From Pseudotamlana agarivorans (GTDB lineage Bacteria > Bacteroidota > Bacteroidia > Flavobacteriales > Flavobacteriaceae): 64,000 nucleotides of DNA. The translations under genes were made by a program, and so were the position numbers. The notes under the pieces are model-generated. The model was not told the origin of the DNA. It saw nothing but the letters and a program-made list of their open reading frames with translations, and searched no databases. This document shows, piece by piece, positions 17,207-26,336 of this stretch. The stretch covers positions 1-64,000 of the forward strand of contig NZ_LXEI01000015.1 of the NCBI RefSeq assembly GCF_001642835.1, in the 5' to 3' direction. Each line of letters opens with the position of its first letter. The first letter of the stretch is position 1.

Positions 17207-18300
17207 CTAAAAATACTAAAATCCAGTTTTAAGGAAAATACGTTGGAATAAAGCGCCACACTTTGATCGCCAATATCGGTAAAAGCATAATCCACTTGAA
17301 TACCGCGATAATTAAATCCGACACCAAAAGTAGGCTGAAAGCTTATTTGCTCAGAATTATCGATTTGTAATTCATTTTGAAAATTCCCCATGCCGCCGCG
17401 CAAATACACCATATCGATATAGCCAAACTCAAAACCTAAAGCGGGATTGATACTCGCCACCGATGTTGAAATAATATCGTTATTCTCTTCAAAACGCACG
17501 TTTAAATTAACAGAAGTGAGTAGACTATAGTCATAATGGAAATCTACTTTTTTAGAAATCCCAATTTGTAATTTGGGAATGGTGATTTCGGTAGTTTCAG
17601 GAAGTTCTTGATTTTGCCCAGGAATAGCGTCCTGAATGGTTTTAAATTCATCTTCATCAATAGCCCAAGCATTAAAAGTGGTGGTGATGTCACGAGCCAT
17701 TATTCCAAATTTCCAATTGTTTTGGGTTTGAAATTGCATACCAAAGTCAAGTCCGAATCCCCACGACGACGCAAAATCGCCAATAATTCTTCTAATCACT
17801 TTGGCATTAACACCATAATTTAAACCTTGAACAGGCATGTGCCTGGCGTATGAAAACGTAAAGCCGTAATCGGCTGTAGAAAACAAACTAATACGATCGT
17901 AATTGATGTTACCTTGGGCATCTATAAGTTGTGTGGTATTTAAGATATCATCTACACCAAAACGGATAAGTGAAAACCCCATAGCGCTTCTGTCGTCAAT
18001 AGGCATGGCAAAAGCAGCATAATCGTAATTGGCAATATTCGCAAAGTAACTAGAGTGCATTAGAGAGGCTTGGTTGTCCTTCAATTTTAAAAGCCCTGCA
18101 GGGTTCCAATACCCCGAATTAACATCGGCAGTATGTGCGGTTACAGCGTTACTCATGCCTAAAGCAGCGGCATCTACACCAATATTCATGAACTCATTAG
18201 AGTACTTTCTAACGGCTTGTCCATAGGCAGAAAGAGATAGAATTAAAATGAATACGGTTAGGTTGGTTTTCAAATGTAAATTTTTTACAAATATGCACAT
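17203..18300 (-). CDS. PorV/PorQ family outer-membrane beta-barrel protein
   Basis: A FadL-like beta-barrel of the PorV/PorQ group, which in Bacteroidota serves type IX secretion or related outer membrane export. After a signal peptide (ending near AYGQAVRKYS) comes the family hallmark MNIGVDAAALGMSNAVTAHTADVNSGYWNPAGL, here quoted in part only: GVDAAALGMSNAV and SGYWNPAGL. The rest is amphipathic strands ending in VFSLKLDFSIF, a typical barrel C-terminus. True PorV is a core T9SS subunit; this could be a paralogue. It is the first gene of a two-gene unit with the Lnb-like gene. Confidence 0.83.
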   Translation of the reverse strand: MCIFVKNLHLKTNLTVFILILSLSAYGQAVRKYSNEFMNIGVDAAALGMSNAVTAHTADVNSGYWNPAGLLKLKDNQASLMHSSYFANIANYDYAAFAMPIDDRSAMGFSLIRFGVDDILNTTQLIDAQGNINYDRISLFSTADYGFTFSYARHMPVQGLNYGVNAKVIRRIIGDFASSWGFGLDFGMQFQTQNNWKFGIMARDITTTFNAWAIDEDEFKTIQDAIPGQNQELPETTEITIPKLQIGISKKVDFHYDYSLLTSVNLNVRFEENNDIISTSVASINPALGFEFGYIDMVYLRGGMGNFQNELQIDNSEQISFQPTFGVGFNYRGIQVDYAFTDIGDQSVALYSNVFSLKLDFSIFR

Positions 18301-18602
18301 AAATTATAAACCTATAAACTGCAATTTAGGGTAGATATTGTTTATTCGCTATTACAGACTAAATTTGTTTGTTATTTTTACTAAAATTTTGAGACCCTGT
18401 TTAAAAAAGGAGTTCTTTTGATTCTTGTATCTAGATGGTTAGAGGTGGCGTGTTTTGTGAGGAACTTGATATGTCAGCCTGAGCCTGTAGAAGGTCATCA
18501 TCAACATTTTGTAAGTTGCGCTTGGACAAGCTCAGCGTGACAGAGGATCAAAGCATGAATGACGCTTAAACAACATAAAACTAAAACGATTTCATTTATA
18601 TT
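18301..18602. other. intergenic region between divergent PorV-family and pssA genes
   Basis: About 300 bases that must hold promoters for both directions. I could not pick a convincing TAnnTTTG box. The only structured element is the palindromic repeat at 18472-18542. Confidence 0.6.
18472..18542. repeat. 71-bp imperfect palindrome (TGTCAGCCTGAG ... CTCAGCGTGACA)
   Basis: The left arm TGTCAGCCTGAGCCTG and the right arm CAAGCTCAGCGTGACA are near-complementary over about 23 positions, with a 25-base spacer. The sequence differs from the 133-bp family. A decayed half copy appears at 26061-26087. Elements of this kind are common extragenic palindromes in Bacteroidota genomes. Confidence 0.75.
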
Positions 18603-19352
18603 ATGAAGAAACATATACCTAATGCGCTAACACTTTTAAATTTATTCTGCGGAAGTATAGCGGTAATTTTTGCTGTAAATGACCAATTTGTTTACGCAGT
18701 TTTTTTTGTGTTTCTCGGCATCTTTTTCGATTTCTTTGATGGATTTGCAGCTAGAAAACTAAAGGTGTCAAGTGAATTAGGTTTACAATTAGATTCTTTA
18801 GCAGATATGGTAACTAGCGGATTAGTGCCGGGAATTGTCATGTACAAACTCTTAGAATTGGCTTTGCCTGCATGGGGGGATTTGGAAACCGTAGCACAAG
18901 AATCGCTTGAGGTATCAGATTTAGAATTTAATATGATTTTTCCGTTTTTCGGACTCCTAATTACTTTAGGATCGGCATACCGTTTGGCGAAGTTTAATAT
19001 CGATGATGAACAGCAGTCGTTTTTTAAAGGTCTACCTACACCTGCCAATGCCATTTTAATATTGGGGCTGCCTTTAATTTTAGAGTTTCAAAACAGTGGT
19101 TTTATGCAATCCATTATTCTAAATACATGGTTTTTAGTAGGCATGACTCTTTTAAGCTGTTATATTTTAAATGCTAATATTAAATTATTTGCTTTAAAAT
19201 TCAAAGACTTTCGTTTTAAGGGAAATGCGATTCGTTATATATTCTTAATTATGAGTGTGGTATTTGTCGTGGTTTTAAAATTTATCGCCATTCCAGTTAT
19301 CATCTTATTTTATATCCTTTTATCTGTAATAGACAATTCAACTTCAAAATAA
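18603..19352 (+). CDS. pssA: CDP-diacylglycerol-serine O-phosphatidyltransferase (phosphatidylserine synthase)
   Basis: Makes phosphatidylserine from CDP-diacylglycerol and serine, the precursor of phosphatidylethanolamine, in the inner membrane. The CDP-alcohol phosphatidyltransferase motif is complete: D46-G47-x2-A50-R51-x8-G60-x3-D64-x3-D68. The N-terminus (HIPNALTLLNLFCG) is the usual opening of bacterial type II PssA, and about seven hydrophobic helices cover the 249 residues. Other CDP-alcohol transferases share the motif, but the N-terminus and length fit PssA best. The next gene follows after 5 bases. Confidence 0.9.
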   Translation: MKKHIPNALTLLNLFCGSIAVIFAVNDQFVYAVFFVFLGIFFDFFDGFAARKLKVSSELGLQLDSLADMVTSGLVPGIVMYKLLELALPAWGDLETVAQESLEVSDLEFNMIFPFFGLLITLGSAYRLAKFNIDDEQQSFFKGLPTPANAILILGLPLILEFQNSGFMQSIILNTWFLVGMTLLSCYILNANIKLFALKFKDFRFKGNAIRYIFLIMSVVFVVVLKFIAIPVIILFYILLSVIDNSTSK

Positions 19353-19357
19353 AATAA

Positions 19358-20245
19358 ATGGCTTCAGGTTTTTTTGCATTATTAGATGATATCGCCAGCT
19401 TAATGGACGATGTTGTGGTTATGAGTAAAGTGTCTGCTAAAAAAACAGCAGGGATTTTAGGGGATGATTTGGCAGTGAATGCCGAAAAAGCCACAGGGTT
19501 TCTTGCTTCACGGGAGTTACCTGTTTTGTGGGCTATTGCCAAAGGTTCTTTACTGAACAAAGTGATTATTTTACCCATAGCTTTTTTATTGAGCGCCTTT
19601 GCGCCTTGGGGTGTGACTCTGGCTCTAATTTTAGGAGGTGTTTATTTGGCTTTTGAAGGAGTGGAAAAAATAATACATTATATTTTTCCGCATAAAGAAG
19701 ATGAACACCCTGAAGTTCATGTAGAAAAACAAAAACTTACCGCTGCGGAAAGGGTAGAAGTTGAAAAAAAGAAAATTAAAGCAGCTATTGTAACCGATTT
19801 TATCCTTTCGGTAGAAATCGTAATTATCGCTTTAGGCTCCGTAGTTGGAGAACCTGTGCTAACTCAAATTTTAGTGGTTTCGGTGGTAGCACTAATAGCA
19901 ACCATTGGGGTGTATGGTATTGTAGCTTTAATAGTGCGCATGGACGATTTCGGATTCAAACTGATTAGTCTTAACGATAACAAAAAAAGTGTCACCCATG
20001 TGTTGGGAGGTCTACTCGTTAAAACCTTGCCTTGGGTTATAAAAATCTTAGCTGTAGTTGGTACTATAGCCTTACTTCTTGTTTCAGGCGGCATATTTGT
20101 GCATCACATTGATTATTTTCATCACTTTCTAGAAAGCTTTCCTTTTGTTGTTAGAGAATTTATCTTAGGCCTTCTCATAGGTGGATTAGCCTTTTTGATT
20201 TTTAAAGGCGTAGTAGGTATTAAGAAGTTAGTTTCTAATAGGTAA
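19358..20245 (+). CDS. DUF808 family (YedI-like) membrane protein
   Basis: A 295-residue protein that opens with GFFALLDDIASLMDDV and then KVSAKKTAGILGDDLAVNA, the well-conserved start of the DUF808/YedI family. Four to five hydrophobic segments follow (for example KVIILPIAFLLSAFAPWGV and IVIIALGSVVGEPVL). The biochemical role of the family is unknown. It is 5 bases downstream of pssA and probably cotranscribed with it; the pairing does not by itself show a lipid function. Confidence 0.88.
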   Translation: MASGFFALLDDIASLMDDVVVMSKVSAKKTAGILGDDLAVNAEKATGFLASRELPVLWAIAKGSLLNKVIILPIAFLLSAFAPWGVTLALILGGVYLAFEGVEKIIHYIFPHKEDEHPEVHVEKQKLTAAERVEVEKKKIKAAIVTDFILSVEIVIIALGSVVGEPVLTQILVVSVVALIATIGVYGIVALIVRMDDFGFKLISLNDNKKSVTHVLGGLLVKTLPWVIKILAVVGTIALLLVSGGIFVHHIDYFHHFLESFPFVVREFILGLLIGGLAFLIFKGVVGIKKLVSNR

Positions 20246-20558
20246 TAACCAATATGCTATATGCTGTAGGCTATATGCTAGGCTTAAGTTCAATATGAAG
20301 GAGTAGGCGTTATTTTGTGATGTTATTCAGTAGGAGGCACGACTGAAGAATCTGTTTAAAAGTAATTTGTTGTGACAATAGGATTTTTTATTTCTAATAT
20401 CTACTATTTAACTTTTAATATTGATAGCCTTTCATCTAGCTCCGCGTAACAAACATAGCTCTCAGTTACACGAATAAACAATTAAACGTTTCAACAGTAC
20501 TACCACCCGTAATAATCAATAATCACTAGTCACTAGTCAATTATCAATCATCAATCCA
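20246..20558. repeat. intergenic island of short degenerate repeats
   Basis: No gene. The stretch holds three overlapping TATGCT phrases with GGCTATATGCT at 20269-20279, a half copy of the 133-bp family at 20322-20354 (GTTATTCAGTAGGAGG, then CGACTGAAGAATC), an inverted match to 26027-26051 at 20461-20488, and a CACTAGTCACTAGTCAATTATCAATCATCAA-type run near 20524-20557 (TCACTAGTCACTAGTC then ATTATCAATCATCAATC). Such islands of phrase-like repeats also occur at 25975-26280. Confidence 0.6.
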
Positions 20559-21299
20559 TCACTCTCGAATCTTCTTCTTTCTAAGCTCAAAGTTCTGACC
20601 TAAGTATACTTTTCTAACCATTTCGTCGTTGGCTAATTCTTCTGGTTCACCAGCTTTTAAGATGCTACCTTCAAACATTAGGTAGGTTCTGTCTGTAATG
20701 GCTAAAGTTTCTTGTACGTTATGGTCGGTAATTAAAATACCAATATTCTTTTTGGTGAGTTGTGCTACGATACGTTGGATATCTTCAACGGCCACTGGGT
20801 CTACACCAGCAAAAGGTTCATCTAATAAAATAAAGTTAGGATCGGTGGCTAAAGCACGTGCAATTTCGGTACGTCTACGCTCTCCACCAGACAATAAATC
20901 ACCTCGACTTTTTCGAATATGCCCTAAGCTAAATTCGTCAATAAGGGCCTCCATTTTATAGTTTTGCTCCTTTTTTGAGAGTTTGGTAAGTTGAAGCACA
21001 CTTAAAATATTGTCTTCAATACTCAATTTTCTAAAAACAGAAGCTTCTTGTGCCAAATAACCAATCCCATTTTGGGCACGTTTATACATGGGATAATTTG
21101 TGATTTCAGTATCCTCCAAGAAAATATGTCCGCCATTAGGTTTTATCAAGCCAACAATCATGTAAAAAGACGTGGTTTTTCCAGCACCATTCGGACCTAG
21201 AAGTCCAACGATTTCACCTTGTCTCACTTCAAGGGAAACGTCTTTTACAACTTTTCGTCCGCTATAGGACTTCATTAAATTCTGAGCTTTTAAAATCAT
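20559..21299 (-). CDS. lptB: LPS export ABC transporter ATP-binding protein LptB
   Basis: The ATPase that powers extraction of lipopolysaccharide from the inner membrane by LptFG-C. Motifs in order: Walker A GPNGAGKTT near residue 35, the YLAQEASVFRKLSIEDN Q-loop region that is specific to LptB, the signature LSGGERRRTEIARAL, and Walker B FILLDEPFAGVD with the catalytic Glu kept. Length 246 fits. It follows the CMD-tatC-kdsD genes on the minus strand with a 74-base gap that holds its own -7-like box. Partner lptF/G genes are not in the window. Confidence 0.95.
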   Translation of the reverse strand: MILKAQNLMKSYSGRKVVKDVSLEVRQGEIVGLLGPNGAGKTTSFYMIVGLIKPNGGHIFLEDTEITNYPMYKRAQNGIGYLAQEASVFRKLSIEDNILSVLQLTKLSKKEQNYKMEALIDEFSLGHIRKSRGDLLSGGERRRTEIARALATDPNFILLDEPFAGVDPVAVEDIQRIVAQLTKKNIGILITDHNVQETLAITDRTYLMFEGSILKAGEPEELANDEMVRKVYLGQNFELRKKKIRE

Positions 21300-21350
21300 A
21301 ATGTTTTCATCTGAAGGCTAAAATTAGTAAAATGATACTAATGGAATAGG

Positions 21351-21358
21351 CAAATTTA
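21351..21358 (-). promoter_or_regulatory. putative -7 element TAAATTTG for lptB
   Basis: Read on the minus strand, the octamer fits TAnnTTTG and lies about 50 bases before the lptB start. No clear -33 TTTG was found at the expected distance, so confidence is limited. Confidence 0.35.
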
Positions 21359-21373
21359 AGATTTATATTTTCT

Positions 21374-21721
21374 TTAACTTTGAGATTCTAGGTCGTCCCA
21401 AAATTCATATGCACGGCGTAAATGCGGAATAACAATGGTGCCACCCACTAAGGTAGCGATGCCTAAAGCTTCAACCACTTCTTCTTTTTTCAACCCTAAG
21501 TTATAAGATGTTTCTAAGTGATACTTAACGCAATCATCGCATCGTAGCACTGTAGAAGCTACTAACCCTAGAAGTTCCTTAGTTTTTACATCTAAGGCGC
21601 CTTCCGCGAAAGCGTTAGTATCTAAATTAAAGATGCGCTTAATAATTTTGTTGTTATCGGCTAAAATCTTGTCGTTCATTTTAGCTCGGTAGTCGTTGAA
21701 TTCCTGAACGCTATTTGACAT
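21374..21721 (-). CDS. carboxymuconolactone decarboxylase (AhpD-like) family protein
   Basis: A 115-residue alpha-helical protein with the AhpD-like redox motif CDDCVKYH, in which two Cys and a His form the proton-relay/disulfide centre. The family covers alkyl-hydroperoxidase-type and decarboxylase-type proteins; with a CxxC the former type of chemistry is more likely. Its start overlaps the end of tatC by 11 bases, so it belongs to the same operon. A functional link with Tat export is not evident; this neighbourhood is seen in other Flavobacteriaceae by memory only. Confidence 0.85.
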   Translation of the reverse strand: MSNSVQEFNDYRAKMNDKILADNNKIIKRIFNLDTNAFAEGALDVKTKELLGLVASTVLRCDDCVKYHLETSYNLGLKKEEVVEALGIATLVGGTIVIPHLRRAYEFWDDLESQS

Positions 21722-22538
21722 GCTGTTTTTCTTTTCGTTTTTGATTTCTAACTACAATTCTAGAAATTAGAATACTTACTTGATATAAAATTAAAATGGG
21801 AATGGCTACGATAACCTGACTCGCAATATCTGGCGGGGTAATAACGGCCGATAAAATAAGGACGATTACCAAGGCATATTTTCTGTATTTCTTTAAAATT
21901 TCTGGCGTTACTAAGCCTATTTTGGTAAAGAAATAAATAATGATAGGAAGCTCAAAAATGAGTCCAGAAGCCAATGCCGACGAGCGCACCAAAGCAATGT
22001 ATGAGCTGATGTCGATTTGGTTGTCTACCATATCGGAAATGCTATAATTAGCCAAAAAGTTGATTGAAAGTGGAGTTACGATGTAATAGCCAAAAAGGAC
22101 GCCAATAAAAAACAAGAGTGACGATATAATGATAAAACCTCTTGAATGTTTACGCTCGTCACTATGTAAACCCGGACTAACAAATTTCCATAATTGGTAA
22201 ATGATATAAGGAAATGAAATGATAAAACCACCTAGAATAGCGGTCCATATATCGGCAGAAAATTGCCCAGCCATGGTTCTGTTCTGTAGAATTAGCGGTA
22301 TTTTTTCATTACAAAACGTGGTATCCAGATTCATTAAAGTCGCCATCTTACATAAAAAATCATAAGTTGGGAAACTCATGTGTAATGGGGCGAAAATGAT
22401 GGAATTGAAAATAAATCGGCTAAAAATAAAAGCCAGAGTTCCCACAATTATTATGGCGCCACATATGCGGATAAGATGCCAGCGTAAATCTTCGAGATGG
22501 TCTAAAAAAGACATCTCATCAATGTTCTTTTTAGCCAT
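21711..22538 (-). CDS. tatC: twin-arginine translocase subunit TatC
   Basis: Membrane receptor for twin-arginine signal peptides. The N-terminus MSFLDHLEDLRWHLIR contains the conserved HLEELR-type motif, and six hydrophobic segments follow. Downstream signatures include FGYYIVTPLSINFLANY, with the family's second-loop pattern, and the stretch SALASGLIFELPII with the conserved FELP. It shares its first base with the end of kdsD and overlaps the CMD gene. No tatA/E gene is present next to it. Confidence 0.95.
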   Translation of the reverse strand: MAKKNIDEMSFLDHLEDLRWHLIRICGAIIIVGTLAFIFSRFIFNSIIFAPLHMSFPTYDFLCKMATLMNLDTTFCNEKIPLILQNRTMAGQFSADIWTAILGGFIISFPYIIYQLWKFVSPGLHSDERKHSRGFIIISSLLFFIGVLFGYYIVTPLSINFLANYSISDMVDNQIDISSYIALVRSSALASGLIFELPIIIYFFTKIGLVTPEILKKYRKYALVIVLILSAVITPPDIASQVIVAIPILILYQVSILISRIVVRNQKRKEKQHVK

Positions 22539-23503
22539 TATATGATGCCTTCTTTAATTAAATCATGTAAGTGTACGACGCCAGCGTAAAGGCCTTCATC
22601 TTCAACTAGAAGTTGTGAGATTTCATGACCTTCCATAACTTCTAAAGCTTCTATAGCCATGGCTTTGGCTTCAATACGCTTAGGATTTTCACTCATGATA
22701 TCTTTAGCCGTTAGATTTGAGAAATCGTCAACTTTAGATAACATTCTACGTAAATCACCGTCGGTAATAATACCTATAATTTTATTGTTTTCGACCACAG
22801 CAGTAACTCCGAGCATTTTTTCTGTAATTTCAATAATGACGTTTTTTATGCTAGTATTAGGTTCTACTTTTGGTTTTTCGTTTACCGAAGAAATATCATT
22901 AACGGTTAAATACAATTTCTTACCCAAAGCACCTCCAGGATGGTATTTTGCAAAGTCGTTGCTTGTAAATCCGCGTAACTCTAACAAACAAATAGCAAGG
23001 GCATCACCTACAACTAATTGGGCTGTTGTGCTGGTGGTTGGCGCTAAATTATTAGGGCAAGCTTCTTTTTCAACATAGGCGTTTAAGACATAATCGGCAT
23101 GCTTACCTAGAAAAGAGTCTTTGTTTCCAGTTATGGCGATAAGCTTGTTTTTAACGCGTTTAATAAGTGGGACAATCACTTTAATTTCTGGGGTATTTCC
23201 GCTTTTTGAAAGGCAGATCACCACATCGTCTTCCAGAATAAGTCCTAAATCACCATGAATCGCGTCGGCTGCATGCATAAAAACAGCAGGAGTACCTGTA
23301 GAATTTAAAGTAGCCACTATTTTATTGCCAATAATAGCACTTTTACCAATTCCTGTAATAATAACGCGCCCTTTTGAATTGTATATTAAATCAACGGCGC
23401 TAGCAAACTCATCGGTTACCAGACTAGACAAATTTGAAATAGCCTGACTCTGCATTTCAATGGTCTGCTTTGCAATGTTAATAATAGACTGTTTGTCTTT
23501 CAA
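22538..23503 (-). CDS. kdsD: KpsF/GutQ-type D-arabinose-5-phosphate isomerase
   Basis: Interconverts ribulose-5-phosphate and arabinose-5-phosphate, the first committed step to Kdo for lipopolysaccharide. Residues 30-165 form a SIS domain with GIGKSAIIGNKIVATLNSTG and CLSKSGNTPE; residues 200-321 are a tandem CBS pair (ITDGDLRRML and VVHLHDLIKEG). Length 321 is normal. It starts the operon kdsD-tatC-CMD-(lptB), which ties Kdo synthesis to LPS transport, and it is divergent from recQ with a 203-base gap. Confidence 0.93.
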   Translation of the reverse strand: MKDKQSIINIAKQTIEMQSQAISNLSSLVTDEFASAVDLIYNSKGRVIITGIGKSAIIGNKIVATLNSTGTPAVFMHAADAIHGDLGLILEDDVVICLSKSGNTPEIKVIVPLIKRVKNKLIAITGNKDSFLGKHADYVLNAYVEKEACPNNLAPTTSTTAQLVVGDALAICLLELRGFTSNDFAKYHPGGALGKKLYLTVNDISSVNEKPKVEPNTSIKNVIIEITEKMLGVTAVVENNKIIGIITDGDLRRMLSKVDDFSNLTAKDIMSENPKRIEAKAMAIEALEVMEGHEISQLLVEDEGLYAGVVHLHDLIKEGII

Positions 23504-23706
23504 AATTTTGTATTTTTGATTTGATTTTTAAAGATTTTAGTATCTTTAAGTAATAATCAGAATTGAATATTAATTGTAATTTGAATTTTCGTTACAAAAC
23601 TAACGAAAAAATAAATGAGGGATCTTGAAATTACACGAATAAATTAATGCTTCAGTTTTGATTGTTTTGAAAAAGAAGAAGCAAGTAAATTAATTATTTT
23701 AAACTG

Positions 23707-25911
23707 ATGTTAATAGCAAAACAAGACATTCAGGCAGCTTTGAAAAAGTATTTTGGATTTAATCAATTTAAAGGACTTCAAGAAGATGTTGTTGAAAGTA
23801 TATTATCAGGGCAACACACTTTTGTGATAATGCCCACCGGAGGTGGTAAATCTCTTTGTTACCAATTACCAGCTCTAATGCAAGATGGGACAGCCATTGT
23901 GGTTTCGCCGTTAATTGCATTAATGAAAAATCAAGTAGATGCCATTCGAGGTGTTTCGAAAGAGGAAGGTATTGCCCACGTATTAAATTCATCCTTAAAT
24001 AAAACAGAGATAAAACAGGTTAAATCGGATATCACCAATGGTATTACGAAACTCCTGTATGTTGCCCCCGAATCTTTAACTAAAGAAGAAAACGTCGAGT
24101 TTTTAAGGTCGGTGAAAATTTCTTTTTTAGCCATTGATGAAGCCCATTGTATTAGTGAATGGGGACATGATTTTAGACCCGAGTATCGAAACCTTAGACA
24201 TATTATTAAGCGTATTGGCGACAATATTCCAATTATTGGTTTAACGGCAACAGCCACGCCTAAAGTACAAGAAGACATTATTAAAAACTTAGGGATTGGT
24301 GATGCCAAAACCTTTAAAGCGTCCTTTAATAGACCAAATTTGTATTACGAGGTAAGGCCAAAAACCAAGCAGGTAGATGCCGATATTATTCGTTTTATCA
24401 AACAAAATGATGGTAAATCGGGTATTGTGTACTGTTTGAGTCGAAAACGTGTTGAAGAATTAGCACAAGTTTTACAGGTTAACGGTATTAATGCTGTGCC
24501 TTATCACGCTGGTTTAGATGCCAAAACCCGTTCTAGTCATCAAGACAAATTTTTAATGGAAGATGTCGATGTTGTGGTGGCTACGATTGCCTTCGGAATG
24601 GGGATTGATAAGCCCGATGTGCGCTTTGTAATTCATCATGATATTCCAAAAAGTATAGAGAGTTATTACCAAGAAACGGGCCGTGCCGGTCGTGATGGTG
24701 GTGAAGGCCACTGTTTGGCGTTTTATAACTACAAAGACATTGAAAAGTTAGAAAAATTCATGTCTGGTAAACCTGTTGCCGAGCAAGAAATCGGACAAGC
24801 TTTGTTGCAAGAGGTAGTCGCTTTCGCGGAAACATCCATTTCTAGAAGAAAATTTATTCTTCACTATTTTGGCGAAGAATTTGACAATGAAACTGGTGAA
24901 GGTGGTGATATGGATGATAACGTACGTCACCCTAAAAAGAAAACGGAAGCCCAAACTGAAGTCAAGCTGATTCTTGAAGTGATTCGCGATAGTAATGAAA
25001 AATACAAGTCTAAAGATTTAGTAAATGTGCTTGTAGGCCAAGAAAATGCCATGATTAATTCGCACAAAACCAATGAACAACCCTTTTTTGGTTCTGGGAA
25101 AAATCACGATAAGAAATATTGGATGGCTTTATTAAGACAAGCTTTAGTGGCAGGGTTTCTTAAAAAAGACATTGAAACGTACGGCGTTATTAAATTAACT
25201 CCAGAAGGGCATGATTTTATTAAAAATCCGAGTTCATTTCTCATGACCGAAGATCATGTTTTTGAAGGCGAGCAGGAGGATGGTAGCATTGTGACTTCAC
25301 AAAAAGTAAGCGGTGCGGTTGCTGATGCGGTTCTTATGGGCATGCTTAAAGATTTACGTAAAAAGAACGCGAAGAAATTAGGAGTACCTCCTTTTGTTAT
25401 CTTTCAAGATCCTTCTTTAGAAGATATGGCCTTAAAATACCCCATAACTTTAGCAGAATTGGCTAATGTTCATGGTGTTGGCGATGGAAAAGCGAAGAAA
25501 TATGGTAAAAGCTTTATCGATTTAATCGCGAAATATGTTGAAGAAAATGATATAACACGTCCCGAAGATTTGGTAGTGAAGTCTACTGGAACAAATTCGG
25601 CTAATAAGTTGTATATCATTCAGAATATCGATAGAAAATTACCTCTTGATGATATTGCCGCTTCTAAAGGTATGACCATGGAAGAGTTTATCAAAGAAAT
25701 GGAAGCTATTGTTTATTCCGGAACCAAATTGAATATCGATTATTGGATTCATGATATTTTAGATGAAGACCAACAAGAAGAAATTCACGATTATTTTATG
25801 GAATCGGAATCAGATAATATTACAGCTGCTATTGATGAGTTTGATGGCGATTACGACGATGAAGAACTGCGTTTGTATCGTATCAAGTTTATTAGTGAAG
25901 TAGCGAACTAG
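23707..25911 (+). CDS. recQ: ATP-dependent DNA helicase RecQ
   Basis: A 3'-5' helicase for recombination and fork repair. Motifs in order: Walker A PTGGGKS near residue 45, aromatic-rich loop and DEAH box in IDEAHCISEWGHDFRPEY, motif III GLTATATP, motif V HAGLDAKTRS, motif VI QETGRAGRDG. Then come an RQC winged helix (residues 405-520) and an HRDC-like domain (545-625) followed by an acidic tail. The zinc-binding Cys cluster usual in E. coli RecQ is not evident: the region after motif VI has YNYKDIEKLEKFM without the four Cys. At 734 residues it is a long flavobacterial form. Confidence 0.95.
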   Translation: MLIAKQDIQAALKKYFGFNQFKGLQEDVVESILSGQHTFVIMPTGGGKSLCYQLPALMQDGTAIVVSPLIALMKNQVDAIRGVSKEEGIAHVLNSSLNKTEIKQVKSDITNGITKLLYVAPESLTKEENVEFLRSVKISFLAIDEAHCISEWGHDFRPEYRNLRHIIKRIGDNIPIIGLTATATPKVQEDIIKNLGIGDAKTFKASFNRPNLYYEVRPKTKQVDADIIRFIKQNDGKSGIVYCLSRKRVEELAQVLQVNGINAVPYHAGLDAKTRSSHQDKFLMEDVDVVVATIAFGMGIDKPDVRFVIHHDIPKSIESYYQETGRAGRDGGEGHCLAFYNYKDIEKLEKFMSGKPVAEQEIGQALLQEVVAFAETSISRRKFILHYFGEEFDNETGEGGDMDDNVRHPKKKTEAQTEVKLILEVIRDSNEKYKSKDLVNVLVGQENAMINSHKTNEQPFFGSGKNHDKKYWMALLRQALVAGFLKKDIETYGVIKLTPEGHDFIKNPSSFLMTEDHVFEGEQEDGSIVTSQKVSGAVADAVLMGMLKDLRKKNAKKLGVPPFVIFQDPSLEDMALKYPITLAELANVHGVGDGKAKKYGKSFIDLIAKYVEENDITRPEDLVVKSTGTNSANKLYIIQNIDRKLPLDDIAASKGMTMEEFIKEMEAIVYSGTKLNIDYWIHDILDEDQQEEIHDYFMESESDNITAAIDEFDGDYDDEELRLYRIKFISEVAN

Positions 25912-25930
25912 AATATAGAAAAATAAGTTT

Positions 25931-25971
25931 AAAAGGCTGTGAGGTGTGTTAATCATCTCATGGCTTTTTTT
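25931..25971 (+). terminator. Rho-independent terminator after recQ
   Basis: The arm AAAAGGCTGTGAGGTG pairs, with G-U pairs, with CATCTCATGGCTTTT around a 7-base loop, and a run of seven T follows. Confidence 0.7.
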
Positions 25972-25974
25972 GTA

Positions 25975-26280
25975 CAATGCTTTAGGCTATATGCTGAATG
26001 CTTTATGCCAAACTTAGTTGAACCGTGTAATTGTTTAATTGTGTAACCGAGAACAACTCCTGTCACCTTGAGCTTGCTTGAATAAGGTTCCATGTTTCGT
26101 TTCTCCCACAAAGTTTTATAGATCTAACAAATAATTTCACAAAGGATCTGTTTTAATTTGTCCAAACCAGCCGAACTGGAAACGCAATTCATTTCCCCCT
26201 TGAGGGGGACGGGGGTGTTTTGAGAGTCAAAGGTCAACAGTCAAGTGTCAAGGGGCAACCGTCAAAAAATCATTCCAGCA
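25975..26280. repeat. intergenic island of degenerate repeats upstream of the PPIase gene
   Basis: No gene over about 300 bases. It holds GGCTATATGCT at 25985-25995 (shared with 20269-20279), a phrase at 26027-26051 that is the inverted match of 20461-20488, a half palindrome TGTCACCTTGAGCTTG at 26061-26087, a CCCCC-TTGA-GGGGG hairpin at 26195-26208, and a GTCAA-rich run at 26224-26267 (AGTCAAAGGTCAACAGTCAA). Confidence 0.6.
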
Positions 26281-26306
26281 AAATCCGCTAATCAGAAATC
26301 ATTCGT

Positions 26307-26314
26307 TATCTTTG
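26307..26314 (+). promoter_or_regulatory. putative -7 element TATCTTTG for the PPIase gene
   Basis: Matches TAnnTTTG, followed by CAC, 22 bases before the start codon. A -33 element is not obvious. Confidence 0.45.
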
Positions 26315-26336
26315 CACTTTCTTAAAAAATAGAACA

